From positions 7,501 to 71,500 of the forward strand of contig NW_027195394.1 in assembly GCF_038502225.1 (NCBI RefSeq): 64,000 bases of DNA, read 5' to 3'. This DNA comes from Cherax quadricarinatus. Taxonomy: Eukaryota; Arthropoda; Malacostraca; Decapoda; Parastacidae. The position numbers and the translations under genes were made by a program. The notes under the pieces were generated by a model. That model searched no databases. It saw only the letters and a program-made list of their open reading frames with translations, and was not told where the DNA came from. Position 1 is the stretch's first letter; each line of letters begins with the position of its first letter. Below, in pieces: positions 11,013 to 23,819 of the stretch.

Positions 11013-11222
11013 GTAATAAAGTTGGTAGAATTACCGACAATATGTAAAGTAAAAGGACACAAGTGCAACTAATGTGACATTTATTGTGGCAACGTTTCGC
11101 TCTCCAGGAGCTTTATCAAGCCATTTATTATCCATGTATTGTTTGTAATGGCTTGATAAAGCTCCTGGAGAGCGAAACGTTGCCACAATAAATGTCACAT
11201 TAGTTGCACTTGTGTCCTTTTA
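11013..11222. mobile_element. Palindromic retroposon P1, copy A
   Basis: A 210-bp insertion with arms at about 11050-11132 and 11145-11225 around a short loop. It is flanked by the 12-bp duplication ttttttgggtct (11001-11012 and 11223-11234). A second copy at 59571-59746 has the same arms and the same gtaataaagttggtagaatt-type end in opposite orientation. Each arm contains a hammerhead-like core. Confidence 0.8.
11149..11185 (+). ncRNA. Hammerhead-like core, P1 copy A right arm
   Basis: Order: TGGC, TTGATAA, A, stem II GCTC...GAGC, GAA (11174-11176), ACGT, T, then GCCA. TGGC/GCCA can form stem I. Relative to the canonical CUGAUGA box, C3 to U and G8 to A are both changed; these two bases pair in the folded hammerhead, so the change is compensatory. 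ACGT is self-complementary and could form stem III only in a dimer. One extra base sits between the box and stem II. The complementary copy is on the minus strand at 11087-11123. Confidence 0.4.
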
Positions 11223-11358
11223 TTTTTTGGGTCTCATGACCATAATCCTATTTTCCCCCAACATGGTCTTCAGTTTTTTACATGCATTTTTAATTACAAG
11301 TCATTTTTATAAGGTAATTACCATGTTATTGAATGGTCCACTATATATAAAGTACATA

Positions 11359-13411
11359 CAGTGAACCCTTGGTTATCGGCGATTCCGCTTATTGGCCAAC
11401 CCGCTTATCGGCCGGTTTTTAGAGCTTCTGGTTATAGGCCATTATTTCGCTTATTAGCCGTACTGGACGCTTATCAGCCGGCGACGTTCACACATTCCTG
11501 AGTCAGTGTAGCTGTGTCGCTGGTCGAGTGAGGAAGCTTCTGCTCATTCATCCAAACATTTCGCTATAAATCAATGTTTTTCTTTGTTATTTATTAAGTG
11601 CAACTGCAAAATAAGTAAGCATGTCCCCAAAGAAAGTTCCTAGTAAAGTTCCTGTGGTAAAGAAAGTGAGAAACATAATGGAACTGAAGAGAGAAGTGAT
11701 TGAAAAATTTGAGAGTGGTATGAGAGTGTTGGAACTTGCCAGGAAGTATGGGAAAAACAAATCTACCATCACTTCCATCCTGGCAAAGAAAGAACAACTC
11801 AAGGAAGCTGATGCTGCAAAAGGAGTAAATGTGATAATGAAACAAAGGTCACCAATAATGGTGCTGTTAGTGAATTTAGGGCCAGCAAAGGCTGGTTTGA
11901 GAGATTTAAGAAGTGTAGTAGCATACACAGTGTGGTAAATCATGGAGAGGCTGCAAGTTCTGATAAATGTGTGGCTGAAAAAATTTGTGCAAGATTTCAA
12001 GGGGTACATAGAGGTTATAGGATTCCTCCCTCAACAAGTGTTCAAATGTGATGAAACAGGCCTGTTTTGGAAAAAAATGCCAAAAAGGACCTACATTACG
12101 CAGGAGGAAAAGGCACTGCCAGGACACAAGCCTACGAAAGACAGGCCTACTCTTTTGTTCTGTGCTAACACTACTGGGGATTTCAAAGTGAAGCCTTTAT
12201 TGGTGTTCAAGAAACACAATGTTTTCAAGAGTAAATTGTGTGTGATGTGGAGGGCTAACAATAATGCATGGGTCACAAAGCAAATTTTCAAAGAGTGGGT
12301 GAATAATGTGTTTGGCCTGAGTGTGAAAAAATACCTCTTGGAACATAAATTGCCACTCAAGTGCCTCCTGGTACTGGACAATGCTCTTGCTCATCCTTCA
12401 AACTTGGTAGACCTATTGTCTGTGGAATTTCATTTCATCACAGTGAAGTTCTTCCCTCCTAACACCACTCCTCTCATCCAGCCCATGGACCAGCAGGTCA
12501 TTTCTAACTTCAAAAAACTGTACACCAAAGCAGCATTTCAAAGGTGCTTTGAAGTGACCTCGGATACAGATCTGACCCTAAGAGAGTTCTGGAGGAATCA
12601 CTTCAATATCCTCCACTGCATAAGCCTTACAGGTAAGGCTTGGGAGGGAGTGACTTCCAGGACTCTGAACTCTGCTTGGAGAAAATTGTGGCCAAAATGT
12701 GTCCAAGGGAAGGACTCTGAAGGGTTTGGGGCTGACCCTAATGACCCTATGCCTGTTGTGAAATCCATTGTATCTCTGGGCAAGTCCATGGGGTTGGAGG
12801 TTAGTGGTGAGGATGTGGAAGAGTTGGCAGAGGACCACATGGAAGAGCTAACCACTGAAGAGCTGCAAGGGCTTCATCTGGAACAGCAACAGACCACAGC
12901 TCAGGAACTTGTTTCAGAGGAGGAGGAAGAGGGAGTGAAGGTGCTGCCTTCTTCAGAGATTAAGGAGATTTGTGCAATGTGGACTAGGGTTCAAGTTTTT
13001 GCTGAGAAATATCACCCTGACCAAGCTGAAACAAGCTACATCTGCAACAGGTTCAGTGACAGAACCTTGTCCCATTTCAGGGAAATCTTAAAGAGATGCC
13101 AGCAACAGAGCTCTCTGGACAGATATTTTGTGCGACAGGGATCCAGTGACTCTCAAAGCTGGTCCTAGTGGCATTAAAAGACAAAGAAGGGAAGTAACCC
13201 CAGACAGGGCTTTGATACCTGAAGTCCTTATGGAGGGGGATTCCCCTTCCAAACAAACTCTCCTCCCTATCTTCCATAAGTCAACAACAGTCTTCAATAA
13301 AGGTATGTAATACTGATTTAATTCTTCATGTATTTACTTTATTTAGTTCTCATTATTTTGTGTATGTAAAACTATAATAAATCTCTAAAAAATGTATTTT
13401 TTGTGAATATT
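11359..13411 (+). mobile_element. Tigger/pogo-type DNA transposon T1 (3'-truncated)
   Basis: The left end is CAGTGAACCCTTGGTTATCG preceded by TA (11357-11358), followed by a palindrome-like GCTTATCGGCC region and a transposase pseudogene. After the ORF come a polyadenylation-like tcttcaataaagg and a 3' UTR that stops at about 13411 without a matching right terminal repeat. A related 3' fragment at 33412-33602 continues about 20 bp further. Confidence 0.8.
11621..13310 (+). pseudogene. Tigger/Jerky-type transposase (broken)
   Basis: The N-terminal frame 11621-11938 starts MSPKKVPSKV and contains a CENP-B-like helix-turn-helix (KREVIEKFESGMRVLELARK). It then runs out of frame: WFERFKK-type residues continue in another frame to about 12000, where a second shift leads into the 11942-13168 frame. 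That frame has the DDE catalytic core: CDETGLFWKK (D37), LVLDNALAHP (D146) and PPNTTPLIQPMDQQ (D183), then an acidic Glu-rich tail. Compared with T2, one extra A near 13157 shifts the C-terminus into the 13128-13310 frame. Part of the second DNA-binding helix region appears deleted. The enzyme would cut and paste at TA, but this copy cannot make it. Confidence 0.85.
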
Positions 13412-13850
13412 TTTGAGTCTTGTCTTGTCCAGACCAGAGCTTTGGCGAGATGGGTAAGGAAGAAGGATGGGTAAGGATAGAAATTTTGGAAAAGGGTGGG
13501 AGGGGGGAGAGGGGTAGGATATAAAAGGTAAGTGGCCCAACCACTTTGGTGTAATTTAAAAAGTGTACGTGAAATGCTAAGATATTCTTTAAGGGGTATA
13601 AGACTAACCCATCAGAGTCACATAGATATACGTAACAGATATATAAGTACATGACTGAATTGGTAGTAATTATACAAGTTGCAATTGCTTTTTTTTTTGC
13701 GATTGCACAATGGATATTTATGCGACAATGAAGGCAATAATTTTCTGGCCAGTTTATAGAATTACGTGACAATGGCTTCTTACAGGTGGTGTCCAGCCAT
13801 AGTAAATAGCATAATTTCTACATTAGATTGTCATATAAGATTTCTCCCTA
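13412..13850. other. Non-coding, possibly LINE E 3' UTR
   Basis: No convincing ORF. A purine-rich stretch (gggtgggaggggggagaggg) lies at about 13494-13513. The region may be the 3' UTR of the minus-strand LINE that follows; there is no direct proof. Confidence 0.35.
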
Positions 13851-13851
13851 A

Positions 13852-15960
13852 TTGGGGGTGATGATGTTCTCAGTATACATAGAAGGGTTCTGGTGTTACC
13901 CAATCTTCTTCATCAGGGAGGTTGCTCAATATCATGGGTCGATGGTAATCATCTTTATGTATAAAACGACAGACCCTCTGTGGGAGAGTCATTCTTTGAG
14001 TCCTGTGAGGAGGAGTATTGATGATATAATCCATGGTATTTACCACTTGTATAGGATGTTCTCTATCTGGCATGTATAGTTCTTGCATTGTATAGAGTTG
14101 TTTCTTTTTTAGGGTGTCAAGGCGTACATTTATGGCAGTAATATCTTGTTGTATGTGTAAATCTGCCATTTTAACTCTATCTCTCCTCCTGGTATCGGTA
14201 ATGAAGTGAAGAGCTCTATTCTGGACCCTTTGTAACCGTAGCATATTGGTCTTTGTTGTTAATGACATTGGAACACAAGGGTATTCGAGTATAGGTCGTA
14301 TTAACATTTTATACAGATGTTTTTTGACATGTTGAGGGGCTTGATTGAATCGAAAGACTGCTAAGACCAGCTTTGGCTATGTTGATCTTTTTAGTTACAT
14401 GAGATGTTGAGTGGAGCAGCCTGTCTATTTCATATCCCAAAATCTTGTTAGGGTTTCTAATGGCTACAGGTGTACCTCTGATGGAGATACCCCCTTTATC
14501 TTCAATTGTTGATGCAAAACATCCTATCGTGCTAACAAGGACCTTGTCAGGATTAGTCGTAATTCTCCATTTCTTTTCCCAGTTAGATGTTCGACGAAGT
14601 TCAATATTCATTTTTTCTATGACTCTCTCATACTTGTATTTTCCTGTTACCGGAGTTGATGAGATGACATGAATAACATCATCTGCAAACTGTGTCACAA
14701 TTGTATCATTAAACTCTGGTTGAGGAAGGTCATTCACATAAATGTTGAACAGATGTGGACCGAGACAAGAACCTTGTGGGACACCAGCTGTCGGTATAAA
14801 AGGCTCTGTCGACCTGCCATGAAAGGTGGGAATGATTTTTCTTTGAGTTAAGAAATTATATATTACTCTGAGAAAAGTCCAGTTATGGTCTGGTAGGTCA
14901 ATGAGTTTGTATATAAGGCCATCATGCCATAAGCTATCAAAAGCTTTATGAACATCTCTAGTGGCAATTAAGGCAAGATTGCCCTGATGTTTTAGACTTG
15001 CTACAGTATCGAAAATAACATTTATTGCATGATTGGTACCTCTATGTGTTCGAAAGCCAAATTGTTTTTCAGTAAAAAAGTGATTAAACTCCATATAGTA
15101 GTTCAATCTGTTGGAAATGACCTCCTCAAGAACTTTTCCAGTGACTTCAAGTAAAGATATAGGTCTATAGTTCCCAGGTTGGTGGATGTCTTTACTGGGC
15201 TTACCAAGAAAGATCATCCTAGCAGTCTTAAAAACCACTGGAAAATGTCCTGAGGCCAAGATGGCATTAAAGATATTTACCAAAGACTGTTTACAATTTC
15301 TGGGTAGGAACTTTATTTGTTTCATTGTTATTCCAGAGAGGCCAGGGGCTCTATTTCACATTCTTCCAATAACCTGACTCATCTCTAGTAATGTAATAGG
15401 TCTAGTAAGCGGGTGGGTATCTTCAAGAGTTGAAGTATCGATGGAAGGTAGCGGTTGTAGATCATCCAAGTTCTCATCTCTCCACTCATTTACCAACTGA
15501 TAACGATTATTGTTAAATTGACGACTGTTATTGTGGGAGAGAATTTTCTCCCATACATCACCCATCAAATTAGCCTGGTCCTGTGGATCGTCAAGTTTAA
15601 TTTCAACATCCTCATCATCCTCATCAGTGAAGGTATGAACCAGGCAGTTAGGAGCCTTGTGCTTTGCCCCTAAAAGCTGTCGGATCTTACTCCAAAATTT
15701 TGCTGGTTCACGTTTATACTGATTAGCTTGAAGAACTAGCAATTTCCATAAGTCCCGTTTGTGATGACTAATCATGTTAATTAATTCTTGCCTTAATCGG
15801 TGCAGTGTAGCTACTTGTGGTTGTCGCGTTTGAAGATGATTTCGACATTCTGCTTGATAATTTCTTAAATTGTCTCTAATTTCCCTAGTAGGTTTATATT
15901 GTTGGTATATCTTTGTGGAAGCTAATTGACAAGTTGCATTAGTAGCTTCAATTATTTATT
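13852..15960 (-). pseudogene. Non-LTR retrotransposon family E, RT ORF (decayed)
   Basis: Read on the minus strand from 15960 down. First comes a linker (15775-15356) with MISHHKRDLWKLLVLQANQ. The reverse transcriptase (15325-14309) has PGNYRPISLLEVTGKVLEEV, DVHKAFDSLWHDGL, AGVPQGSCLGPHLFNIYVND and the catalytic QFADDVI. The C-terminal segment (14307-13870) has the RLQRVQNRALHFIT motif typical of Jockey-type LINE ORF2 tails. Frame changes near 14309 and 15340 break the ORF. The endonuclease domain is missing (5' truncation). Assignment to the Jockey group rests on these motifs only. Confidence 0.8.
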
Positions 15961-16375
15961 TTGTCTGGGGGAAAAATTTGTTACTATCACGTTGCCTGAG
16001 CTTGTCATTTCTTTTTAAAATTTTCTTCATAACATGAAATTTTTTAAATTACATGGACCCCAGTTGTTTTTCACTCAAAGTATTTCAGGTGCCATCGACC
16101 ATTTTTTCCCAAAAATTTGAAGTAGTTTTTGGACCCCAAACATAACGTACAAATACATAAAAACCCCACTTTTGTGTTTGGAGGTGATGTTTGGGGGGCC
16201 CTGTAACCTAATTTCTAAGATGGGTACACCACTAAAGGGGGCCTTGATTTCTCCACAGTAAGTAACCATAAATTTTATTTGATCAACTCTTGCACTTTCG
16301 TTCAAAGTATTGGGGGTTTTGTTTATTTGTTCAACCTCAAAATAGGTTATTAAAAATTTGACATTAAGTTGGAAA
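15961..16375. other. No gene seen; homopolymer-rich stretch
   Basis: Unusually many 4-6 base homopolymer runs of all four bases (ccccaaa, ttttt, gggggg, aaagggggcc). No repeat family recognised. It lies between two LINE fragments. Confidence 0.4.
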
Positions 16376-17957
16376 AATTAACCCCCAATTTTTTGCTTGC
16401 CCGGGGTTTTCTCGGTCCGGAAAGCCTGCAAGTAATGATTTTGTTATCCCCCACTTTGTCATCTGCGAATAGAACTGGCTTAAGGAGATGGGTTGCATTG
16501 GGGAGATCACTGATGCAGATGAGAAAGAGGAGTGGGCCTAGGAGACTACCCTTGGGTTACTCCTACAGCTACAGGCTGGATAGCGGAGTTGACTCCATTT
16601 GCATATACATACTGGTGTCTGTCATTAAGATAAGATTTTAGGTAATCAAGGGAATGTCCTCTGATGCCATAAAGATTTAGTTTTAGGTGTAGGAGATTGT
16701 GGTCGACTGTATCAAATGCTTTTTGTAGGTCAATGAAGAGCCCCAGAGGATATTCATTTTTATTGAGAGCTGTATATATTAGTTCAAGCTTATGTATAAT
16801 AGCATCATTCATACTTTTTTTGGTTTAAACCTAAACTGGCAGGGGTTAAGTATGTTGTTGGATATAAGATAGGAGTAAAGTCATTTGTGTATTATTTTTT
16901 CGAATATTTTGGAAAGTAAGGGCAAGTTTGATATGGGTCTATAGTTGTTCAAGTCAGTTGGATCACCTCCTCTGAGGATCACGGTAACCCCTGCTGTCTT
17001 GAGTATAGATGGGAAGGTCGAGGATGCTATAGATTTGTTAAACATTGTTGCAATAATGGGTGACAGCACATGTGCAGCTTCTTTATATATGAATGGTGGC
17101 AAGTTATCCAGATCTCCTGCTTTGTTTTTAATGGTTTAGTGATGAGTAGAATTAGTTGGAGCTAGATATAGAGTATTTGGGTAGTGGCCAGTGAGGTAGT
17201 CTTTTGGCAGGGTATTTGAGGTAGGAATTTTACTTGCTAGCTTTGATCCTACAGTAGAGAAGAAGACATTAAATTTGTTGGCTGTGTCTATAGGCTGTAT
17301 GTGAGGTTCATCTGGTTTAGTTAAGTTTATCTCTCCGTTTCCAGATGGTTTCCTAGTGGAGAGGGTTTGCCAGGTAATTTTCATATCACCTTTCATTTCA
17401 ACAAATCTATTTTCATAATACATTTGCATTGATTTTTGTATTAGTTTTGTGAGCATTGATTTGCATCATTCAGCCAATTCTTTAGTAATCAGGCCTAATC
17501 TGAACTGTTTTTTCAAGTTGGTGCTTTTTATCAATAGATTTGAGGATACTGTTTGTTAGCCATGGGCTGTTTAGTCTGTTTTCTGCGATCTGCTTTATTT
17601 TGATTGGAAAGTGTATGTTACAGAGATCAGGGTTTTATGTAAAAAAAATTTGGCATCTTTGTCAATATTATTGCTGTCAGCTAGCTCTCTCTGCCAATCA
17701 ATGTCACCTAGTGCTAATATTAAATTGTTTGCCGATGTCTTGTCATGCAGGCGAAATGAGATCTTTCTCGTTTCTTGAGGCAATTTGCATAAGTTGGTTA
17801 TGAGAAAGGTGGAGTAGTGGTCTGTAGTGTTGTCTGTGATTATACCTGCTTGTAGTGCAGATATTGTGTTGGTCCAGATATGGTCAAGTAATGAGGCACT
17901 TGTCTCAGAGATTCTTGTTGGCTTAGTTATAGAGGGTAGCAACAAGCAGTTGTTCAT
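16376..17957 (-). pseudogene. LINE family A, copy A3 (decayed)
   Basis: Minus-strand pieces match the LINE A copy at 37904-41205 in order. The end of the endonuclease is ITKPTRISETSASLLDHIW (17957-17595). The linker is 17456-17136. Reverse transcriptase pieces are NNYRPISNLPLLSKIFEKII (17102-16881) and LFIDLQKAFDTVDHNLLHLK with VGVTQG (16812-16546). The catalytic FADD region and everything 3' of it are not recognisable beyond ~16376. Several frameshifts separate the pieces. Confidence 0.8.
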
Positions 17958-17984
17958 AGGTAATTTACACTATATATAATTGTA

Positions 17985-18345
17985 TTTATGTGTACCTGTG
18001 AGACAGAGACAGTTAGACAGAGACAGAGATAGAGAAATAGAGACAGAGACAGACCATACCCCCGGCCGGGATTGAACCCGCGGTCATAGTCTCAAAACTC
18101 CAGCCCGTTGCGTTAGCCACTAGACCAGCTAGCCACAGTAAGATTCATCCAACTAGGTATATTTCTACACCATAGGAAGGTTAGCACAGGCACCACTGTG
18201 ACCACAAATGCAAGTTTTTACAGACGAATCTCCAGCTAGCGTGGCCGTGACGAACTCTAGCTCAAGTCCCTTCACTGCCGTCAACATGACTCAAGAAACC
18301 GTAATGACACGATTTGCAATCGTGTCATTACGATTTCTTGAGTCA
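17985..18345 (-). mobile_element. Composite tRNA-derived SINE with hairpin head
   Basis: On the minus strand a tRNA-like module has a B box GGTTCAATCCC (18068-18078) and an A-box-like TAGCTGGTCTAG (18119-18133 region), about 40 bp apart as in a tRNA. On one side (17999-18050) lies an imperfect (GACAGA)n tract. On the other, a non-tRNA block runs to a perfect-looking hairpin at 18286-18344. The tRNA-like unit is therefore internal rather than at the very 5' end. Confidence 0.65.
18286..18344. repeat. Hairpin at the head of the composite SINE
   Basis: tgactcaagaaa and tttcttgagtca bracket the inner arms cgtaatgacacgat and atcgtgtcattacg, giving about 27 bp of near-perfect pairing around a tiny loop. 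Confidence 0.9.
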
Positions 18346-18672
18346 GAGACAGACAGCGATATATACAGACAGACAGACGGCCAGCCACCCAATCAACCAG
18401 CCACCCAGCCAGCTGACCAGCCAGCAGGCCAGCCAGCCTGCCGAACACGTACTACACGTTCCAGAATTGTTTCTTTTTACTAAGGGCCTAAGTTATAGGA
18501 CATTCTGGCAGAATGATACTACCAGTGGTACCAAAATTGAAAGGATGTTGCACAAATGTTGCACATGAATTATTATTGAGGTTTTTGATATTTCTGTGAC
18601 CACTTGTGACCACATCCACCTCAAAGCCACTAAACTCGGGGTCAAAATCACTTTCCTTTTAAAATGGGAGGG
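18346..18672. other. Simple (CAGA/CCAG)-rich sequence, then unassigned DNA
   Basis: Imperfect cagacagacagac and ccagccacc / ccagcagg iterations at 18346-18440, then no recognisable feature. Confidence 0.5.
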
Positions 18673-18942
18673 TTAATACTACATGATGTTAGTGAATCCT
18701 TGGTGTTTGCCATGCTGTTTGCTCTAGCTGGTGCTCAATTGAACTGGTGCTCACACAAGGTGCTAAGTGGTCCCAAATTTTTTTAATACTACGCACACTG
18801 AGAGTTAAGACCCATTCTATGCTGACCAGGCATCTCAGGCCAATCATGCCAAATTTGGAGGCAGGAAAAATAAAATGTAGATCTACGTTTGGAGCGCTAG
18901 TGGTAAGAACATAGATCTATGTTTGGACGGTTAAGGGGTTAA
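18673..18942. repeat. Interspersed repeat ending GGGGTTAA
   Basis: The left flank is GGTTAA (18671-18676) and the right end is ggttaaggggttaa. The last ~55 bp contain two words of the type tagatctacgtttgga and tagatctatgtttgga, related to blocks at 6604-6653 and 23840-23873. TTAA at both ends suggests a piggyBac-type MITE, but the left end lacks the CCC expected of a matching terminal repeat. Confidence 0.4.
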
Positions 18943-21900
18943 AGCTAAATAATATATTTATCATTTTTCCTTTGTCATTTTTTCACCATATGAATTGATA
19001 TTTTGTGTATGTTCATGTTGTGCATGTGTATTTGGCTCAATTTTTTTGGTAGAGATAGGTCAAGAGCTATAGGTTTTATAATTATGTTGCTTTCTTGAGC
19101 ACTTTGCAGTATTCACTGCATGTTAATGGCAGACATGTAGCAGTTTTCCTTACATCACATCCTACCTCACACACTGCAGCATTTAATCATTCTTGCCACT
19201 CCTTCCCCACATCATATACCTTGTCATTTAATGCCTTCTACATAACAGTGAGAGGTGTGGACAGCATATGTAAAGAGTGTTGTGTCAGACTGATGAGAAG
19301 GAAATGGGAGAGAAGGAAACAACTCTGCTGCTGTCTGTCCCTACACATCTGTCACTACAGTCCTCCCACAACATACACTAAACCACATCTATAAGGGGGG
19401 TGGTGAGCATATGTAAAGAATTTTATTTTAGATATTATAGGAGAGAGGATGGGTTGATAGGAAATGGCTGTCGAATTAAAAAATGCAATTCAACCAGTTA
19501 ATAGGTCTGAGGTCATATCAGGTATAACATACAGAATGTATTGTCTTTGTTTTGGTGACCTTTATATTCATAAACTCTGCTAAACAACTTCTACATATTG
19601 TTTATTTAATGTACAAATATTATGTATCACTATTAGTTTAAGAGATAAAAGAACACAGCATTAGTCTAATGTTAAAAATGTGTTAAAATTGGTGGAATTC
19701 AATGGTCTTAAGAAATATGTATACTGGACCACTTTTTGAGAAGCTATCATGGCCTCTCAACTGCGGATGCCAATTTTAAATAATTTACTGCATAATTATC
19801 CAAATGATATTATTCATAACATACTGACAAAAAGTAATGTAAATTCTGCTTCAATTACTGTACCTTATTAGTGTATATCATCCCTGTTTTAATGTTGAAT
19901 TTCCATTCACATGGACACAATTACTTAAGAGCATTAGTAGTATATACATTATCTCTCAAGGGAGTAATTAAACCAAAAATGCCAATCTGAAACAAAATAT
20001 AAAAAAAAGTCAAGACAAATTCATTCTGGGTGGGGAGAATAATAAAATCTGGGAATGTTTATCTAAACATGGACAGGCAACAAAACCAGATTTTTTCTGG
20101 CAAGAGAAACCAGGTCACTGTGAGAATAAGGTAATCAACTGAAAAAATGTTATTTTACAAGCAAAATAAAACCACATGTTGTCACTGAGGAAAAGAGGGT
20201 GATCAAAACAAGATAAACTTCTTGGAAATAAAAAGCTAAATAAACACAGAAAGCACAAATGTTTACTATACAATAATTTACTGCAAGGAAACCAATTACC
20301 ATTGAGAGAAAAAAAATTATTACCCTATGGTCTCAAAAACTTAGTACAGTACACAAAAAGTTTATTGCACTCTAAGCATGAGAATGAATAATTTAAAGGG
20401 GGACCTAACTTATTATACAGGATAACTGTTCAATATAATCATTATCTGAATGCTTTATTGCAAAATCTGAGCAAACAATTTTGTGGGAATATAACATTCA
20501 GCTGATACAGTGCAGGATATACACCAAGAAGGCATTTTGAAATTGCAGGAAGGAAGGTTTTGAAATTTATGGAGTGCTAAGACAAACGTAGCAGGTCATT
20601 AAGTACTATTTTTTCAATAAAAAGACTCATACATACAAACACATACTGTACTATACACTCACAAGCTAAAATTAAGCCCTGAAAATTGTGTGCTAACAAG
20701 CACATAATTAAAAAATAGCCTCATTCTTTGGTTAAAATATCTTGTAGCAATTAAAAAATATTACACATTTAACATTTAAAATATCTGCTAAATGCACACA
20801 ATTTAAAAATAAATACCTTTACACCAGGTATTGCTGTGATTATAAAAACAGAAACCAAAATAGCAAACAATGCTGACAAACTGCTGAAATATGGTATGTA
20901 GTATATTATATTCTGCTACAAGCTACACAGAGGGCATGATCCTGTACTGCTTATGTGTCCTATGTGTGTCCTATCCTAAATCTATAGAGGATCATCTTTT
21001 AGCAATGATTCTTACGGAATGAGGAAAGTCAAACTTTCACTTCCTGCCAAACCCTGTACAGCTTGTTCCTTGTCTATAGGACACACTGGGCCAGCCACTT
21101 TTCAAGGATATACATAAGTATGTGGCTCATACGGAAAAAGTTTTTTATGTAAAAGCATGCTAGAAATAAGCAATTCTCACCTCAATATCCATTCACTTCT
21201 TACCTGGGACACCGGCATACCCCAGGCACCAACTGAAAAACACATCCTTATCCCAGTTATAGAGCCAGACTGGCCATTCCTGAATCTTTTCAACCATAGA
21301 GATGGATCAAAGCATACTATATGAGGAGTAAATAAGGTACTCTGAGTCTGAGCCAACAGTGTACAGTATTTGGACCAACTATGGCCAGCAAATGGGAAGA
21401 GAGCAGCAAGGATAATGTATAGCTCCACTGTGAACCCAGAGGATACAGATGGAATGATGGCATAAGGCAACAGACAGTGAGAAAGACACTATGCTTGCAG
21501 TGAAAACATCATAATAAAAGTTTCACTGATAAGATAGTATTTTTTTCTCACTACCCAGAGGGCTTACTTGACAACTGGGGACAATAAGTTATATCAGTGG
21601 TAATTACAAAGTCCATATGCACCATTGCTCAATTAAATTAGTCAGAGTTATCCATCCTGAGGCCAAGTCTCAGATCAGGACTTCTAAATTTGAAAGGGAA
21701 TATTACAGGCATAAAATTTATTAAGGTACACACATTTAAGTAAAGGTAAGTGTATACTGAATAAAAATAAAAAAAAAATGAAATTTACCAGTCATATTAC
21801 ATATTCATAAAACAGAAAGAAAAGACCAGCAATCTTGCCAGAATGGAAAATATTTGTTGACTTTATTTTCATGCTCATATAAGAGAACAGTAGTACCTCT

Positions 21901-23819
21901 TTGAATATCCAGTCTGAAATCCAGGAGGACAGCCCATATGCACTGAATAGAAAAGCATGGAGAGCCTAAGAAAACAGTAGTATAAACTGGGTTGCCAGGT
22001 GTGTGCCAGACCTAAAATGGACAATGTAGGTGTAACTCCTCATGGCAGAGGTATAGGGAACCTTGCCTGAATCGACATACAGACTCTCAACATGTGACAT
22101 ATGTTATGTCTCACAGCAATAAATTCCAGGATGGTGAACAAGAGTCCATAAACATAGCAAAGAAGAGTAAGTCAAAAAGTAGACCTGGCAGCCTCACTCA
22201 TGCCTGGAATGGCATGAGGGCACAAAGGTGGAGCATACTTTACCAGCCTACTCTCAGGTACAAAGAAAAGGAGCATCTTCAGAATGTTCAATACCCACAG
22301 TAAATCCATTCCAAATTTCTGCAAATTTAGGGGCCCCATGTCAAGACCCAACTGAGGAACATCCCCAGGAAAGCTACCCACTCTCATAGGGAAGAACCAT
22401 ATTGTTGAGGAGTATATGTGGATTAAGACCTCTAGCCCAAGACAAGTGAAATGCAAGGTGAAAAACTAGTAACTGACAGCAGAGACCCACTCAGCAACAT
22501 TGTCCACCTCAAAAGACTGCCCAACAAGACCTTTTCTTCAAGATGTTGAACATCCCATGGATAAACAGTTTTTAAGAAGATGATCACTCTGTATCCAGAC
22601 ACAGAAAAATCAGCCCATCAAACAAAGAGGAGTGCTGTGCACTTAAGTTCTAAAGAGGATGAAGGCAGGAAACTCCTGGAAAAGAGTCTCAGGTTGCAGG
22701 TAGTCAAAGCCCAATCAGGAACTGCAGTTACAAGGAACAAATAATTCGGATTCTATCTGTTGGCACGCTCGAGTAGCAACTTCCTGTAGGAGTGAATGCA
22801 GAGCCGCGCTGGATAGCTAAACACACAAAATATATTAGCGAGCCTGACATCAGAGCTTCCCAGTTCTCACCTACAGACGGAAATGCGCCAGAGCTTCATC
22901 GGCCTGGCTTCAGGATCAGATCTGTCGAGACCGCGCTCCACAGGATCGGCATATCTGTAAAGGAAAGAATTGGGGATCGTCAAATCACGAACTTCAGGAT
23001 AAGATGAGAAGGTGAACCGTCGGGATGGCTTTACATCAGACTAGTCTTTAAAGGCATCTTGTACCAATTACCAAGCCTCACTGGGTTCCCGACCACCCCC
23101 ACCTGCCAAACAGGACCTTTAGTGCTGCCTTTTCCAGGGATCCTCCCTAACCTGCACAGTGTTTAACCTAAGCCAGAATATCATTCTGAAATGTAGAGCA
23201 AGAGCTTAGCAAGCCACCTATTTAGCCAGTGCCAACAGTGCAGAGTATCATTCTGGAATAATAATAGAAAGACAAAATAGAAAGAGCGATCCTAGAGATG
23301 CACAACTTCAGCTGCATTTACACTTAGATCTGCATCAGATGGTTTTCCAATAATATTTATGCCAAGAAACTGGTCATTTTTTCTCTCAGATGGTTAACAT
23401 ACCGGATGTTTCATAACTAATTAAAACAATGCCTCTGGGGGATAAACGAATAGAGTGCCTTCTTGTCAGTTAAACCAAGGGATACGAGTTCTTGGACGAC
23501 TTAAGCTATCATGGGGATGAGAAAAACCCCAAAGAGAGGAAATCCACCCATTCTTTCCATTCAATCAACCTGCTCCTTCGACGGTCCAAATGTATACATT
23601 ATATGTTCTCTGGTTTAAACATTATACATACGGTTTCTTTTGCTTATTATTATTGGAACGTTTGTTCAGTTCCATAGTCGTTCAACATTGCAATGAGCCT
23701 GATTACCTGGAGCATGAGAGAATGGGTGTGCGCACTCACTGTGCCATATTAAAATAATTGGAGATGCCTGGGTACCATATGCTCCGTTTCCTATTAAAAA
23801 AAAAAATTCTCAAAAAAAT
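18943..23819. other. No gene or element recognised
   Basis: AT-rich DNA with only short ORFs (under 100 codons) lacking recognisable motifs. No poly-III boxes, no long inverted repeats and no LINE or LTR motifs. It could be intronic or intergenic single-copy DNA or decayed repeats. Confidence 0.5.

Noticed and set aside
11621..11938. A domesticated CENP-B/Jerky-like host gene
   Set aside because: Terminal repeat with TA target, internal deletion and frameshifts show a dead transposon copy, not a maintained gene.
18068..18133. A possible real tRNA gene on the minus strand
   Set aside because: A and B boxes are present, but I could not form a full cloverleaf, and the flanks are repeat-like; better read as a SINE head.
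18286..18344. A CRISPR-like or terminator hairpin
   Set aside because: Single hairpin in eukaryotic SINE context; no spacer-repeat array anywhere in the window.
22792..23007. GC-richer ORF in the element-poor region as a host exon
   Set aside because: 71 codons with no recognised motif, no convincing splice sites and no flanking coding signal.
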